Origin: Bacillus sp. FJAT-50079
GTDB taxonomy: Bacteria > Bacillota > Bacilli > Bacillales > Bacillaceae_C
Length of the DNA stretch: 64,000 nt
Direction: 5' to 3'
NCBI RefSeq assembly: GCF_018343515.1
Contig: NZ_JAGYPD010000002.1
Span: forward strand, 310,001-374,000
Below are positions 1 to 9,551 of this stretch, piece after piece (positions within the stretch are counted from its first letter, which is position 1; every line of letters starts with the position of its first letter). Made by a program: the position numbers and the translations under genes. The notes below the pieces were generated by a model that had not been told where the DNA came from, did not search any database, and saw only the letters and a program-made list of their open reading frames with translations.

Positions 1-2
1 AT

Positions 3-247
3 TCCTTTTATAACGCTTTTAAATCTTGTTTAGTTTAAAAATAGATGGTCCAAAGCTTCCGATTCACTCTACACGCCATACACACGCTGTTATGATGTTA
101 GAGGCTGGCGCTGACATGAAAATACTTCAAGAAAGGTTTGGTCACGGAAGTATGCAAATTACATCAGATATATATTCTCACGTGTCAAAACGAATTGAGA
201 CAAGGTCAATCGAAAAGTTCGAGACCGATATGAGGGAAATAGAATGA
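3..247 (+). pseudogene. Tyrosine recombinase (phage-type integrase) C-terminal remnant, frameshifted
   Basis: This is the tail of a phage-type site-specific recombinase. The readable part carries the C-terminal catalytic residues of the family: His and Arg in HSTRH, a His in the GHGS box, and the Tyr nucleophile in IYSHV. The frame holding these residues has stops at 11-13 and 20-22. The stretch just upstream reads as integrase-like (SFYNAFKSCL) only in another frame, from base 3, so a frameshift near base 30 separates the halves. The rest lies outside the window. It converges on glnA with about 100 bases between. I read it as a decayed mobile-element integrase, although a sequencing indel would look the same. 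Confidence 0.75.
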
Positions 248-312
248 AATTTATTGGTCAATATATGGTCAAGTTGAAATATTTGACCAAAATACTATCC
301 GTTTGTAATATA

Positions 313-346
313 CAAAAACCGCCAGAGCCTTACAGCTCCAACGGTT
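313..346 (-). terminator. Rho-independent terminator after glnA
   Basis: A 12-bp stem (317-328 with 335-346, including G-U pairs on the minus strand) with a 6-base loop is followed on the minus strand by a T-run. It lies just past the glnA stop codon. Confidence 0.8.
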
Positions 347-353
347 CTCCTTT

Positions 354-1688
354 TTAATACAACGTCATATATTGCTCCCTTTCCCAAGGGTGTACTTGTG
401 TTCTAAATCGTTCCCATTCGACTTCTTTTGTTTCGATGAAATTGTCAAAAATATGGTTGCCAAGCGCCGCTTTAATGATTTCATCTTGTTTTAATTGTTC
501 TAACGCCTCGTAGAGGTTTGCCGGTAAATCGAAGACCCCTTCTTCACGTCTTTCCCGTTTGTTCATATTATAGATGTTTTTATCTACGGAAGGTGGCGGT
601 GTAAGTCCTTGTTCGATTCCGCTTAATCCTGCTTTTAATAAAACAGCCATCGATAAATAAGGGTTGGCAGTCGGATCGACGCTTCTCACCTCGAGCCGTG
701 TGCTTAATCCACGTGAAGATGGAATTCTTACTAACGGGCTTCTGTTTTGAGCAGACCAAGCGATGTAGCATGGAGCTTCATAGCCTGGTACGAGCCGTTT
801 ATACGAATTGACGGTCGGATTTGTAATGGCGGTAAAGCCAGGGGCATGCTCAAGAACGCCTGCCATAAATTGATATGCAGTTTCACTCAAATGTAGCTTT
901 CCACTTTCTTCGAAAAAGGCATTTTGCCCATTTTTGAACAAGGACATATTGAAATGCATCCCTGATCCAGCAACACCGAATAATGGTTTAGGCATAAAGG
1001 TTGCATGCAGCCCATGATTGCGGGCAATTGTTTTAACGACAAGCTTAAATGTTTGAATTTGGTCACATGCTGCAATTGCATCTGCATATTTAAAATCAAT
1101 CTCATGCTGCCCTGGTGCTTCTTCATGATGCGAAGCCTCAATTTCAAAGCCCATTTCCTCAAGTTCTAGTACAATGTCACGGCGGCAGTTTTCACCAAGA
1201 TCCGTTGGAGCAAGGTCAAAATAACCGCCGTTATCGTTTAATTCCAGTGTTGGTTTTCCATTGTCATCTAACTTAAATAAGAAAAACTCAGGCTCTGGTC
1301 CAAGATTGAATTGAGTGAATCCAAACCCTTCCATTTCTTTTAACACTCGCTTTAAATTGCTGCGTGGGTCTCCTGCAAAAGGCTTTAAATCAGAGTTATA
1401 CACATCACAAATTAAGCGAGCGACTTTGCCTTTCTTCGCTGTCCATGGAAAAATGACCCATGTATCTAAATCTGGATACAAATACATATCCGATTCCTCG
1501 ATGCGAACAAATCCGTTGATGGATGAACCATCAAACATCATTTTGTTATCAAGCGCTTTTCCTAATTGGCTGATCGGTATTTCCACATTTTTTACCGTAC
1601 CCAAAATATCCGTAAATTGCAATCTGACAAACTTCACATTTTGTTCTTCAGCAAGTTGTATGATACTTTCTTTCGTAAACATTCCCAT
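354..1688 (-). CDS. glnA: Glutamine synthetase, type I-alpha
   Basis: Makes glutamine from glutamate, ammonia and ATP in the cytosol. The 444 residues match the usual Bacillus GlnA length. Family landmarks are [10 protein letters not shown] near residue 51, Arg62 (the residue linked to feedback inhibition in GSI-alpha), the ATP-site segment [17 protein letters not shown], and the C-terminus HPWEREQYM. The open frame extends 35 codons upstream, but that part is A/T-rich and crosses the promoter region. I chose ATG 1688, 13 bases after an AGGAGG, with ATG 1682 as an alternative. A terminator follows ynbB, so glnA appears to have its own promoter. The glnR repressor gene normally found just upstream in bacilli is absent. 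Confidence 0.97.
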   Translation of the reverse strand: MGMFTKESIIQLAEEQNVKFVRLQFTDILGTVKNVEIPISQLGKALDNKMMFDGSSINGFVRIEESDMYLYPDLDTWVIFPWTAKKGKVARLICDVYNSDLKPFAGDPRSNLKRVLKEMEGFGFTQFNLGPEPEFFLFKLDDNGKPTLELNDNGGYFDLAPTDLGENCRRDIVLELEEMGFEIEASHHEEAPGQHEIDFKYADAIAACDQIQTFKLVVKTIARNHGLHATFMPKPLFGVAGSGMHFNMSLFKNGQNAFFEESGKLHLSETAYQFMAGVLEHAPGFTAITNPTVNSYKRLVPGYEAPCYIAWSAQNRSPLVRIPSSRGLSTRLEVRSVDPTANPYLSMAVLLKAGLSGIEQGLTPPPSVDKNIYNMNKRERREEGVFDLPANLYEALEQLKQDEIIKAALGNHIFDNFIETKEVEWERFRTQVHPWEREQYMTLY

Positions 1689-1749
1689 CGCCCTGTCATT
1701 GCCTCCTAAGTTGAAAAAAAACATAATACAAATTTTACAAAACTTTTTT

Positions 1750-1779
1750 AAAAAAAGACAGCTTTTTTTTAGCTGTCTG
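1750..1779 (-). terminator. Terminator between ynbB and glnA
   Basis: The inverted repeat GACAGCT/AGCTGTC (1757-1763 with 1771-1777) is followed on the minus strand by seven or more T. It ends the hflX-ynbB transcript in the gap where glnR would normally sit. Confidence 0.8.
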
Positions 1780-1789
1780 CAAATTTTTT

Positions 1790-3064
1790 TCAATTAAATG
1801 TGATTAAACCTTTTTCTACCAATCTTTCAATAGCGATGACGATGGCAATTTTTACATGGGCGTATGTTAATCCACCTTGGACGTAAGCCGTGTATGGCGG
1901 ACGAATCGGTCCGTCAGCTGATAATTCGATACTTGAACCTTGAATGAACGCACCTGCGGCCATAATGACTTCATCCTCATAACCAGGCATTGCGCTCGGA
2001 TACGGCGTGACATACGAGTCAACTGGTGCGGCAGATTGAATCGCCTGGCAAAATTCGATCATGATTTGTGCATTCGGAAACTGGACGGATTGAATTAAAT
2101 CGGTTCGTTTGGCATCCCAGCTTGGCGTTGTGTTCATGCCAATTTGCTCTAATAATGCCGCAGTGAATACCGCCCCTTTTAACGCTTGACCAGTAATATG
2201 TGGAGCAAGGAAAAAACCTTGATACATTTCGAGCAAGCTATATAATGATGCACCTGATTCTGCACCAAGTCCTGGTGATGTCATTCGATAGGATGCCGCA
2301 TTGACCCACTTCTGCTTTCCAACAATATATCCTCCCGATTTGACGATACCACCACCTGGATTTTTAATTAGCGATCCAGCCATTAAATCGGCACCGACGT
2401 GGCAAGGCTCAAGCTCCTCCACGAATTCTCCGTAACAATTATCAACAAAAACAACGACCTTAGGATTAATCTCTTTTACGAAATCAATCATTTCTTTAAT
2501 TTGTACAATTGTAAACGATGGACGATCCGCATACCCCTTCGATCTTTGGATCCCAATCATTTTCGTATTTGGTTTCATTGCTTGTTGGACAGCTTCAAAG
2601 TCGACTTCACCTGACTTTGTTAAATCAATACAAGCATAATCAATGCCGAATTCCTTAAGCGATCCATTATTTTCTTCCCCTCGTAAGCCAACAACTTCCT
2701 CCAATGTATCATATGGCTTCCCTGTAATGTATAAAAGCTCATCACCAGGCCGAAGTACACCGAATAATGCGATCGATATTGCATGTGTTCCTGAGACAAT
2801 TTGCGGACGAACCAAACCCGCTTCCGCCCCGAAAACATCGGCATAAATGTTCTCCAATGTATCTCTGCCGATATCATCATAGCCGTAGCCCGTTGAAGGC
2901 GTGAAATGTGTATCGCTTACCCGATGTTTTTGAAATGACTTTAATACTCGATACTGATTGACTTCAATCATTCGATCAATTGCGTGGTGAACTTGAGAAA
3001 TTTGCTGTTCAATTCCTTCCACTAGTTCACTGATGCGCTCATTTGTTTGTAAAAAAAGACTCAT
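1790..3064 (-). CDS. ynbB: YnbB-type PLP-dependent protein (aluminium resistance / methionine gamma-lyase family)
   Basis: A fold-type I PLP enzyme of the family Pfam calls Met_gamma_lyase, often annotated as aluminium resistance protein. Its physiological reaction is not settled. Visible landmarks are the glycine-rich start STGYGYDD, the SGTHAI segment, the cofactor-binding [10 protein letters not shown], and the likely Schiff-base lysine in [10 protein letters not shown] chose the ATG at 3064 (424 residues) because a GGAG lies 9 bases upstream. The longer frame would overlap hflX. It lies 13 bases after hflX, the same neighbour as in B. subtilis, so the two are probably cotranscribed. Confidence 0.88.
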   Translation of the reverse strand: MSLFLQTNERISELVEGIEQQISQVHHAIDRMIEVNQYRVLKSFQKHRVSDTHFTPSTGYGYDDIGRDTLENIYADVFGAEAGLVRPQIVSGTHAISIALFGVLRPGDELLYITGKPYDTLEEVVGLRGEENNGSLKEFGIDYACIDLTKSGEVDFEAVQQAMKPNTKMIGIQRSKGYADRPSFTIVQIKEMIDFVKEINPKVVVFVDNCYGEFVEELEPCHVGADLMAGSLIKNPGGGIVKSGGYIVGKQKWVNAASYRMTSPGLGAESGASLYSLLEMYQGFFLAPHITGQALKGAVFTAALLEQIGMNTTPSWDAKRTDLIQSVQFPNAQIMIEFCQAIQSAAPVDSYVTPYPSAMPGYEDEVIMAAGAFIQGSSIELSADGPIRPPYTAYVQGGLTYAHVKIAIVIAIERLVEKGLITFN

Positions 3065-3077
3065 GTTGCTAACTCCT

Positions 3078-4334
3078 TCAAATTCCATATAATTTTACCG
3101 CCCCTAAAACGGGATGGTCTTTTAACACGTATCCCTTACACATATACGCGTCTTTCTCCTCTAAAAAAACGAGCTCTCGCATAATCGTCTCCGTTTTCAA
3201 AACGGACAATAATCTTCCTTCTGTTGAGGGGACGAGCATATGATAAAATTCCATTGATGCAACGGCTTGTGCCTCAATTTTTTTCTTTAATTGCTGACGA
3301 TCTTCTTCTTTAAAAGCGCTCATAATAAAAACATCGCCCGCGCTCGGAACGAACTCATGATGAATTTGGTCCGCTTTATTATACACCGTTAATTGCGGAA
3401 CGTGGTCAATCTCAAGCTCCTTTAATAATTGTTGGACCGTCTGCTCATGATTTTCATAATCCGGGTTTGAGCTATCGACAACATGTAGCAATAGATCGGC
3501 TTCTCTCGCTTCTTCAAGCGTCGAACGAAATGCTGCAATGAGGGCTGTTGGTAATTCTTGAATAAATCCAACCGTATCGGTGATGATTGCTGAATATCCG
3601 CTTGGTAAAACTAATTTTCTTGTCATCGGGTCCAATGTCGCAAAGAGCTTGTCTTCTTCATACGAATCTGCTGTCGATATGCGATTAAATAATGTTGATT
3701 TTCCTGCATTCGTATAACCAACAATCGCAATTTGAAACGCTCGATTTCGTTTTCTTCTTTCACGATAACGTTCACGATGTTCAACAATAATATTCAATTG
3801 CTTTTTAATTTCATCAATTCTTCTACGAATATGTCTTCGATCTGATTCAAGCTTCGTTTCACCAGGACCTCTCGTTCCGATTCCACCGCCTAATCGCGAC
3901 AGAGCTATTCCTTGACCAGCAAGCCTCGGCAGTAAATATTGGAGCTGGGCGAGTTCTACTTGCAGCTGTCCTTCCTTAGACTTTGCACGTTGGGCAAAAA
4001 TATCGAGGATAAGTTGTGTCCGATCGATCACTCGTCCCTTTAGCTGTTCTTGAAGATTACGTAATTGACTTGGTGATAATTCATCATTAAAAATGATTAA
4101 ATCCGATTCTAGTTCTTCTTCAAGTGCTTGTAGTTCTTCTAGCTTTCCTTTTCCAATGTATGTAGCCGGATGATGCTTAACTTGTTTTTGGGTGAGCCTC
4201 GTTACAACTTCACCTTGCGCCGTCGCTGTCAATGAAGCTAATTCCTCCATTGAATATTGGAAATGGCGATCGGTTTCATCCGTTTGACTGCCAACTAAAA
4301 TTGCTGTTTCTTTTTGTGATATCGGCAAATACAT
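3078..4334 (-). CDS. hflX: GTPase HflX
   Basis: Ribosome-associated GTPase that splits or rescues 70S ribosomes, especially under stress. After an HflX N-terminal domain and a basic helical linker ([15 protein letters not shown]) comes the G domain with G1 [10 protein letters not shown]3 DTVGF and G4 NKAD. Start ATG 4334 gives 418 residues, close to B. subtilis YnbA. The SD-like AAGGGG sits very close to the start, so the start is likely but not certain. It lies 104 bases after spoVK. Confidence 0.93.
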   Translation of the reverse strand: MYLPISQKETAILVGSQTDETDRHFQYSMEELASLTATAQGEVVTRLTQKQVKHHPATYIGKGKLEELQALEEELESDLIIFNDELSPSQLRNLQEQLKGRVIDRTQLILDIFAQRAKSKEGQLQVELAQLQYLLPRLAGQGIALSRLGGGIGTRGPGETKLESDRRHIRRRIDEIKKQLNIIVEHRERYRERRKRNRAFQIAIVGYTNAGKSTLFNRISTADSYEEDKLFATLDPMTRKLVLPSGYSAIITDTVGFIQELPTALIAAFRSTLEEAREADLLLHVVDSSNPDYENHEQTVQQLLKELEIDHVPQLTVYNKADQIHHEFVPSAGDVFIMSAFKEEDRQQLKKKIEAQAVASMEFYHMLVPSTEGRLLSVLKTETIMRELVFLEEKDAYMCKGYVLKDHPVLGAVKLYGI

Positions 4335-4438
4335 CCCCTTCTTTCCGTTAATCCCACTCACATCATAGCAGAAAGCATGAGTGATGACGAGCTTGATGTG
4401 TTGACGGCAACCCTTGAAGGACTGCCGTTTTATCTGCA

Positions 4439-5383
4439 TTATTCGGTTTCTTGAAATTGAAAATCGTCGCTTTGAAGGGACGATAACATTTGGCGATCGA
4501 GAAGAGGTTCATGGAGCAATCGCATGGACTGGGCACGGATCGCCTTTTCAATCACGTTGCGAATATATCGTCCATTCGCAAAACCGGTTGGATTGATCGC
4601 TTTCGCATATAAAAGATGGTCTTTTAATTTTGCTTTTGCCTCCTGGCTTAGCGTATATTCTTTATCGAGAAGCATTCTATTACCAATTTCCATTAATTCA
4701 TTTACAGTATAATCCGGAAAATTGAAAACGAGTGGAAAACGCGAATGGAGACCAGGGTTTAATTTTAAAAAATGATCCATTTCTTTTGAATACCCAGCAA
4801 GAATAAGAATAAACTCGTTTTGTTTATCCTCCATATGTTTGACAAGCGTATCGATCGCTTCTTTACCAAAATCTTTTTCTCCACCGCGACCAAGGGAATA
4901 GGCTTCATCAACAAATAAAATCCCACCAGATGCCTTTTTTATCAAATCTCGTGTCTTTTGAGCGGTATGACCAATATATTCCCCAACAAGATCTGCCCTT
5001 TCTGCTTCAATTAAATGACCTTTCGGGAGGACATCCATCTTTTGGAATAGCTTACCAATCAGACGGGCGACTGTTGTTTTACCTGTTCCGGGGTTGCCTT
5101 TGAACATCATATGGAGCACTTGTTTTCCAGGCTTGAGCCCAGCTGCATTTCTTTTATGATTTATATAAATCCAAGCGTATACTTCTTTCATCATGTTTTT
5201 TATTTCGCTCATGCCAACGAGTTCATTCATTTCCGCTTCAATTTCATGTAAAATCGCATGTTCATGTGATAATGAATTCGATGATATTTTTTTCGGTGCG
5301 TTCCGTTTTGTTTTTTCCCGTTTGTTTACATTCATCATAATGCTTATCTGTCCATTGTTTTTCATGCGGATTGATTCATCCAT
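4439..5383 (-). CDS. spoVK: Stage V sporulation protein K, AAA ATPase
   Basis: AAA ATPase needed for late spore maturation, expressed in the mother cell in B. subtilis. It shows Walker A GNPGTGKT, Walker [12 protein letters not shown], a sensor region (LILAGY) and an arginine-finger region ([10 protein letters not shown]). Start ATG 5383 (314 residues) is placed 7 bases after GAGGT. GTG 5392 and ATG 5389 are in frame just upstream. B. subtilis SpoVK is about 322 residues. The upstream gap holds a dispersed repeat rather than the nrd and cwlC genes found there in B. subtilis. Confidence 0.92.
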   Translation of the reverse strand: MDESIRMKNNGQISIMMNVNKREKTKRNAPKKISSNSLSHEHAILHEIEAEMNELVGMSEIKNMMKEVYAWIYINHKRNAAGLKPGKQVLHMMFKGNPGTGKTTVARLIGKLFQKMDVLPKGHLIEAERADLVGEYIGHTAQKTRDLIKKASGGILFVDEAYSLGRGGEKDFGKEAIDTLVKHMEDKQNEFILILAGYSKEMDHFLKLNPGLHSRFPLVFNFPDYTVNELMEIGNRMLLDKEYTLSQEAKAKLKDHLLYAKAINPTGFANGRYIRNVIEKAIRAQSMRLLHEPLLDRQMLSSLQSDDFQFQETE

Positions 5384-5492
5384 CCCCATCACCTCACATT
5401 CGAAAACAGTATACGCCCAGATTCGTAAAATGGTTCCAATGTGTGTATCAACTCATTATATTCAGACGTACAACCTGTCATGCCGAGCGATA

Positions 5493-5682
5493 AGAAAAGC
5501 GCAAGCGCCCATTTAGCGACTTACAAACCGCGCATCAAGGGTGTTGCTACGGCAACTGGCCACAGGACGTGGCGATGACCCCTACTCGTCGAGATAAAGG
5601 AACACAGTGAGCACGAAAAGAAAGCCGATATTGACTTACCACAATTAGAAGAGTAAACGCTGGACAGCTGGAGCTAGACAGA
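5493..5682. repeat. Dispersed repeat, family A copy 1 (GCGCAAGCGCC...CACAGGACGTGGCGAT)
   Basis: This non-coding stretch fills most of the gap between spoVK and hfq. It starts with AGAAAAGCGCAAGCGCC, carries CACAGGACGTGGCGAT in the middle (5570-5586) and ends near CTGGAGCTAGACAG. A second copy with the same blocks lies at 62471-62590, and related ends occur at 15071-15187 and 15905-15940. I recall similar sequences scattered through many Bacillus genomes. No transposase is present. Confidence 0.7.
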
Positions 5683-5745
5683 AATAGCATGCTTTAATAA
5701 TAATGATTTTAAGGATTTAGTATACTTTTTTTATTTCTGATCAGC

Positions 5746-5775
5746 AAAAAGCGCGCATATCGAGTGTATGCGCGC
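5746..5775 (-). terminator. Terminator after hfq
   Basis: A perfect 9-bp stem GCGCGCATA/TATGCGCGC (5751-5759 with 5767-5775) is followed on the minus strand by five T. Confidence 0.85.
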
Positions 5776-5791
5776 CTTCATTTTCTTATCG

Positions 5792-6019
5792 TTATTCTTC
5801 ATAATTAATTTGAACGTTTTTTTGAGGTGAGAAAGTAGATATGGCATGCTTATAAACGAGCTGCTGCTTCCCTTCAGACTCAAACAAAACGGTAAAATTA
5901 TCGAATCCTTTTACTTGACCTCGCAGCTGAAACCCGTTTAGCAAAAATACCGTGACAGAAACGCCTTCTTTGCGAAGTTGGTTTAGGAATTGATCTTGAA
6001 TATTAATCGGCTGTTTCAT
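5792..6019 (-). CDS. hfq: RNA chaperone Hfq
   Basis: Hexameric Sm-like protein that binds small RNAs and mRNAs. The 75 residues include the Sm1 segment ([21 protein letters not shown]) and the Sm2 box with YKHAIST. Start ATG 6019 follows GAGGAGG. The longer frame reaches into miaA and is not needed. It lies 28 bases downstream of miaA, the conserved miaA-hfq pair. Confidence 0.96.
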   Translation of the reverse strand: MKQPINIQDQFLNQLRKEGVSVTVFLLNGFQLRGQVKGFDNFTVLFESEGKQQLVYKHAISTFSPQKNVQINYEE

Positions 6020-6047
6020 TTTATGTCCTCCTCTATAATCTCTATAC

Positions 6048-7004
6048 TTATGTATTCGACTTAATTTGCAGCTTTCCTGCAATAAAATCAATTATTTCCG
6101 CTATGTTTATCAATTGTTCCCTTTCTTTGGTCATATCAAACCATGAAGCAGATATTTTATTTCTAAACCATGTGAGCTGGCGCTTCGCATAATTTCGGGA
6201 ATTCTTTTTTAATAGCTCAATCGCCTCATCAAACGTGATCTCACCGTCCAAATACGCATATAGCTCTTTATATCCAATCGCTTGAACAGATTGGACGTTT
6301 TTGATCCCCGCATCGTATAAACGTTTGACTTCTTGTAGAAGCCCTTCGTCAAGCATGATGTCTACTCGTTTGTTAATCCGATCATATAAGATTTCTCTTT
6401 CCATCGTTAAAGCGATGATCGCTGCATCATACAACATTTCAGAAGTTTGATGGACTTGCGCATCACTCATCGTTTTTCCTGTTGAATGGTACACCTCCAA
6501 TGCCCGAATCACTCTGCGATAATTATTCGGATGAATTTTCGCTGCACTATCGGGATCAATCGCTTTTAGTTGTTCATATAATTGGTCTCCATTCCCCTTT
6601 TCAACTTGCGCTTCCAGCTTGCCTCTATATTCCAGATCTCCTTCACTATCAGTAAATTGATAATCATACAACACTGCTTGAATATAGAGGCCTGTCCCGC
6701 CAACGATGATTGGCATTTTCCCTCGCCCATGTATTTCTGTTATTTTTTTGCGGACAAGGGATTGGAACTCGGCAACGGAAAAAGCTTCCTCGGGCTCCTT
6801 AATGTCAATCAGATGATGTGGAATTCCTTCCATCTCACTTTTTTTGATTTTCGCCGTTCCAATATCCATCCCTTTATAAATTTGCATCGAATCGCCGCTT
6901 ATAATTTCCCCGTCAAACGCCTTCGCCGCATCAATGCTCAATTTGGTTTTCCCGACCGCCGTCGGACCGACGATTACAATCACCTTTTCTTTCATTTGTT
7001 TCAC
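6048..7004 (-). CDS. miaA: tRNA dimethylallyltransferase
   Basis: Adds a dimethylallyl group to A37 of tRNAs that read UNN codons. MiaB, also encoded here at 16464-17996, later methylthiolates the same base. The P-loop GPTAVGKT lies near the N-terminus, followed by [15 protein letters not shown], the [10 protein letters not shown] segment and the zinc-finger-free C-terminal domain of the short bacterial form. The start may be GTG 7004, used here, or ATG 6995; GGAAAG is close to the first. Confidence 0.95.
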   Translation of the reverse strand: MKQMKEKVIVIVGPTAVGKTKLSIDAAKAFDGEIISGDSMQIYKGMDIGTAKIKKSEMEGIPHHLIDIKEPEEAFSVAEFQSLVRKKITEIHGRGKMPIIVGGTGLYIQAVLYDYQFTDSEGDLEYRGKLEAQVEKGNGDQLYEQLKAIDPDSAAKIHPNNYRRVIRALEVYHSTGKTMSDAQVHQTSEMLYDAAIIALTMEREILYDRINKRVDIMLDEGLLQEVKRLYDAGIKNVQSVQAIGYKELYAYLDGEITFDEAIELLKKNSRNYAKRQLTWFRNKISASWFDMTKEREQLINIAEIIDFIAGKLQIKSNT

Positions 7005-7092
7005 TGCTTTCCAAACTATTTTTTTAAGGTTATCGGAGTTGTTTCCTTATTATTTACTATATATTTTTGACCCGATGCTTACAACTAACCAA

Positions 7093-8010
7093 TCATTGCC
7101 CATTATATGCTTTCTGCAATACTGCAAGATTGAGTTTTTTCATTTTAAGCACTGCTTGATTTACACGTTCAAATTGTTCCGGTGTGCCATTTCTCATCAT
7201 CTCGTCCATTCCTCTCGGCACAATTTGCCAGGACACTCCATATTTATCTTTTAGCCAGCCACATTGCTCAGCTTCAGGCACCGCAGATAGCTTCTCCCAA
7301 TAGTCATCTAACTCTTCCTCTGTATCGCAATATACCATGAATGAGACTGCTTCATTAAAACTGAATGTATGGTCTTCGGCACTATCCATTGCAACAAACC
7401 ACTGATTCTCAATCATGAAATCAGAAAACATAATCGTTCCTTCTTTATTAGGTTCCATGCCTTGAGGGTAGCGGGCAATATGACCTTGCTTTGCGTTTTT
7501 AAATATAGATACATAAAATTGAAGCGCCTCTTCTGCTTTTCCGTATTGTTCACCAACAAACAGTAGTGAGGGAATGATCGCAGGCCGCTCTTCGCCATTT
7601 GGATTGGTAAGGATTAACTGCCACGATAATCCATACTTATCTTGAATCCAGCCATACTTCTCGCTGAACGGATATATATCAAGTGGCATTAACACTGTGC
7701 CGCCCTCGGATAATTTGTTCCAAACCGTATTTAATTTTTCGAGCGCGTTATTTTCTCGTGATGGGTCAAAATTTACGAAAAAAGACATCGTTGGATTGAA
7801 TGTGAAAAACGGGCCTCCGTTGATCGCCATGAACTTTTGTCCCCACAATTCAAAAGAAACTAAATCCGCATCGCCTGATGGTGTGTCGTGAAGTGTTGTT
7901 ACATTTGTAATTCTTGAGTCTGGGAAAATAGAAGTATAAAACGCCGCAGCTTCATTCGCTAACTTGTCATACCATAAATGCGGAATGATGTTTTCATTTA
8001 TTTTTATCAT
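7093..8010 (-). CDS. VOC-superfamily protein with two PhnB-like (3-demethylubiquinone methyltransferase-type) domains
   Basis: A tandem two-domain protein. Residues about 1-140 and 150-290 each repeat the pattern of beta-alpha units found in PhnB/YdcF-like VOC proteins: IPHLWYDKLANEAAAFYTSIF in the first and SLLFVGEQYGKAEEALQFYVSIF in the second, each closing with DKYGLSWQ or DKYGVSWQ. Members are often called 3-demethylubiquinone methyltransferase, but no methyltransferase motif is present and the activity is unknown. ATG 8010 follows AAAGGATGGGG and gives 305 residues. It appears to be a single-gene transcript. Confidence 0.8.
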   Translation of the reverse strand: MIKINENIIPHLWYDKLANEAAAFYTSIFPDSRITNVTTLHDTPSGDADLVSFELWGQKFMAINGGPFFTFNPTMSFFVNFDPSRENNALEKLNTVWNKLSEGGTVLMPLDIYPFSEKYGWIQDKYGLSWQLILTNPNGEERPAIIPSLLFVGEQYGKAEEALQFYVSIFKNAKQGHIARYPQGMEPNKEGTIMFSDFMIENQWFVAMDSAEDHTFSFNEAVSFMVYCDTEEELDDYWEKLSAVPEAEQCGWLKDKYGVSWQIVPRGMDEMMRNGTPEQFERVNQAVLKMKKLNLAVLQKAYNGQ

Positions 8011-8185
8011 TGTTAACCCCATCCTTTCACTCAACATTTCCGAATACAATTAAATTCTGCCTATTCGTCTATAAGAATGCTCATAACTTTTCACACGAAC
8101 CCCTTTTATTATTTCGATCATATCATGTTTATGTCATTGATCAAAATAACATTTAGTTTACATAATAATATTATTGTATATAAAT

Positions 8186-8213
8186 TAAAAAAGCACCTAT
8201 ATATGTAGGTGCT
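8186..8213 (-). terminator. Terminator of the small membrane-protein gene
   Basis: The stem AGCACCTA/TAGGTGCT (8192-8199 with 8206-8213) is followed on the minus strand by a T-run. It overlaps the last base of the stop codon. Confidence 0.8.
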
Positions 8214-8467
8214 TAATAAAAAAAGATTCCTAGACAAACGATGAACACAACTAACCCAAGAACGATATAAATCCAAGTTAAAGACTTGATATTCGTCTTC
8301 AACGAATTTTTTTCATAAGCATGGGACCTTGCTAATTCGTTTTCAAACGTATCGCCTTCCGCCTCATATTGTTTCATTTTCGAGCTTACATCTTTACCAA
8401 CGAGCAATGTTCCGACAAGAGCCGCAATCCCTGTAATGATCGCAGCAACAATCATATAAGTAGTCAT
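8213..8467 (-). CDS. Small two-helix membrane protein, function unknown
   Basis: I do not recognise this 84-residue protein. It has two hydrophobic segments (about residues 4-23 and 63-84) flanking a charged central stretch rich in Glu and Lys, which suggests a hairpin in the membrane. GGAG lies 13 bases upstream of the ATG, a longer spacing than usual. A clear terminator overlaps the stop codon, which supports a real monocistronic gene. Confidence 0.6.
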   Translation of the reverse strand: MTTYMIVAAIITGIAALVGTLLVGKDVSSKMKQYEAEGDTFENELARSHAYEKNSLKTNIKSLTWIYIVLGLVVFIVCLGIFFY

Positions 8468-8608
8468 TCTTATTATTCACACTCCTAAAACTGTCAAACG
8501 AAGCTATTATTCTATCTATATCGTACAACATTTTAGCAAAAGGAATAGTCGTGAATAAGACAGATTGATGACATTTATACATGATTACTCTCCATCAAAA
8601 GAGAACGC

Positions 8609-8619
8609 TATGGTACACT
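8609..8619 (+). promoter_or_regulatory. Extended -10 promoter of the Hol-Tox toxin
   Basis: TATGG followed by TACACT looks like an extended -10 element about 75 bases before the toxin start. No good -35 is visible, so the assignment is tentative. Confidence 0.4.
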
Positions 8620-8660
8620 ATTCCTTGTACAATTGAATCGGCTCCTCAAGGGTGGTCTGG

Positions 8661-8688
8661 CTCACTCCCCCAAGAAAGGGGGGGTGAG
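8661..8688 (+). promoter_or_regulatory. Hairpin burying the toxin ribosome binding site
   Basis: CTCACTCCCCC (8661-8671) pairs with GGGGGGGTGAG (8678-8688) across an AAGAAA loop. The 11-bp stem has one G-U pair. The 3' arm is the Shine-Dalgarno sequence of the toxin, whose ATG starts four bases later. Folded, it would block translation, which is a common control layer in type I toxin mRNAs. Confidence 0.75.
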
Positions 8689-8692
8689 AAGT

Positions 8693-8776
8693 ATGACAAC
8701 ATTTCAAGCAATCACGTTGATGCTTCAATTCAGTCTTCTGATCGTTGTCCTGTTGTCATTCCACAAAAAGAAATAG
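8693..8776 (+). CDS. Hol-Tox family type I toxin peptide, 27 residues
   Basis: The peptide MTTFQAITLMLQFSLLIVVL continues LSFHKKK. It is a short hydrophobic helix with a polar start and a Lys-rich end, the pattern of the putative holin-like toxin family (related to TxpA/BsrG-type membrane toxins). The gene is shorter than most ORF cutoffs. Three pieces of context support it: a G-rich SD sequestered in a hairpin, a strong terminator about 75 bases downstream, and a divergent -10 that could drive an antisense RNA. Activity is inferred from family resemblance. Confidence 0.75.
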   Translation: MTTFQAITLMLQFSLLIVVLLSFHKKK

Positions 8777-8902
8777 ACCTCCCTTGAGTCCTGAACACCT
8801 TTAGGGATGGTCCATTTCAATTTACTAATCGAGCGAGCCAGCAATTGTACTTGACCGTTGGTGTTGACGCACCGACGGTCTCTTCTTCATTCTATGCTTT
8901 AT
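8765..8902 (-). ncRNA. Putative convergent antisense antitoxin RNA
   Basis: A TATAAT at 8909-8914 on the minus strand would start transcription near 8902. A hairpin (8776-8784 with 8803-8812, GACC and TCCCT arms, one bulge) followed by T-rich TATTTCTTTTTG would stop it near 8765. That T-run is the complement of the toxin's last His-Lys codons. The RNA would pair with about 120 bases of the toxin mRNA 3' end, as in the txpA/RatA arrangement. This is inferred from sequence signals only. Confidence 0.55.
8853..8890 (+). terminator. Terminator of the toxin mRNA
   Basis: The stem GACCGTTGGTG/CACCGACGGTC (8853-8863 with 8870-8880), with one G-U pair, is followed by TCTTCTTCATTCT. This hairpin type is typical downstream of Hol-Tox genes. 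Confidence 0.75.
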
Positions 8903-8908
8903 TATGTA

Positions 8909-8914
8909 ATTATA
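8909..8914 (-). promoter_or_regulatory. -10 box of the putative antitoxin RNA
   Basis: A perfect TATAAT on the minus strand lies within TATAGTATAAT. The -35 region (ATTTCA or TTTCAA) is poor. Confidence 0.45.
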
Positions 8915-8949
8915 CTATAACACGTTTAGATTGAAATAAACGATGATTA

Positions 8950-9551
8950 TACATTTATTTTATTATTGTATCTTTTTCGATTTTAAAAAGCTTTTATTAA
9001 GCGAAAGGCTTATCCTCTCTACACAAAAAGCCACCATATCAACGGTGACTTTTAACATACTTTACGAATTTATTAAAAAACTTGTTGTTCCTATATATCT
9101 TAAGACAAATTGCCGCGGTAGTATTCCTCATTAAATACCTAAACGACGTATGCCCTACCTCTCATACATCCTTACGACTCCTTAGTCGATCCAGTGTGAT
9201 TAGTTCTTAATTATTTTAATCAAGAACGCCAAAAAATTTATTTCATCTTTGATATTTCAAGTTCATTCGATAAGCGTTTAATTATTATAGCATACTTACA
9301 AAGTAAATAAAACCCTTAAATATTTAACACTCATTAATAATCAAAATAATGCATTTGTAAACTTCTTTTTCAGCAATTTTGTGTGAATTTGATCTTGAGG
9401 CTATTGTTTTAAGACACTATTCATGAATGGATTACTTAAAAACTACTTTATATACATATTCAATTTCACCAGTCTCTATCCATGAAAATTGTAACCACTG
9501 CAATGATTTGCTAACAAAAAAAATTAAACAATGATGTGTGCTGCCAATCTC
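8950..9551. other. A/T-rich intergenic stretch without a recognisable gene
   Basis: No open frame here has a credible start or family resemblance. The only structure found is the hairpin at 9027-9052. Confidence 0.6.
9025..9052 (-). terminator. Orphan hairpin terminator
   Basis: The 9-bp stem AAAGCCACC/GGTGACTTT (9027-9035 with 9044-9052, one G-U pair) ends in a T-run on the minus strand. It is about 500 bases downstream of the cotD-like stop, so the transcript it serves is unclear. Confidence 0.5.

Noticed and set aside
1700-1750. GlnR/TnrA box in the glnA promoter
   Set aside because: TGTAAAATTTGTATTATGT on the minus strand has one good half-site, but the second half does not match TNACA.
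8581-8787. 68-codon plus-strand ORF across the toxin locus
   Set aside because: It is in a different frame from the Hol-Tox peptide, has no SD and no family resemblance. The SD, hairpin and terminator all fit the 27-codon gene.
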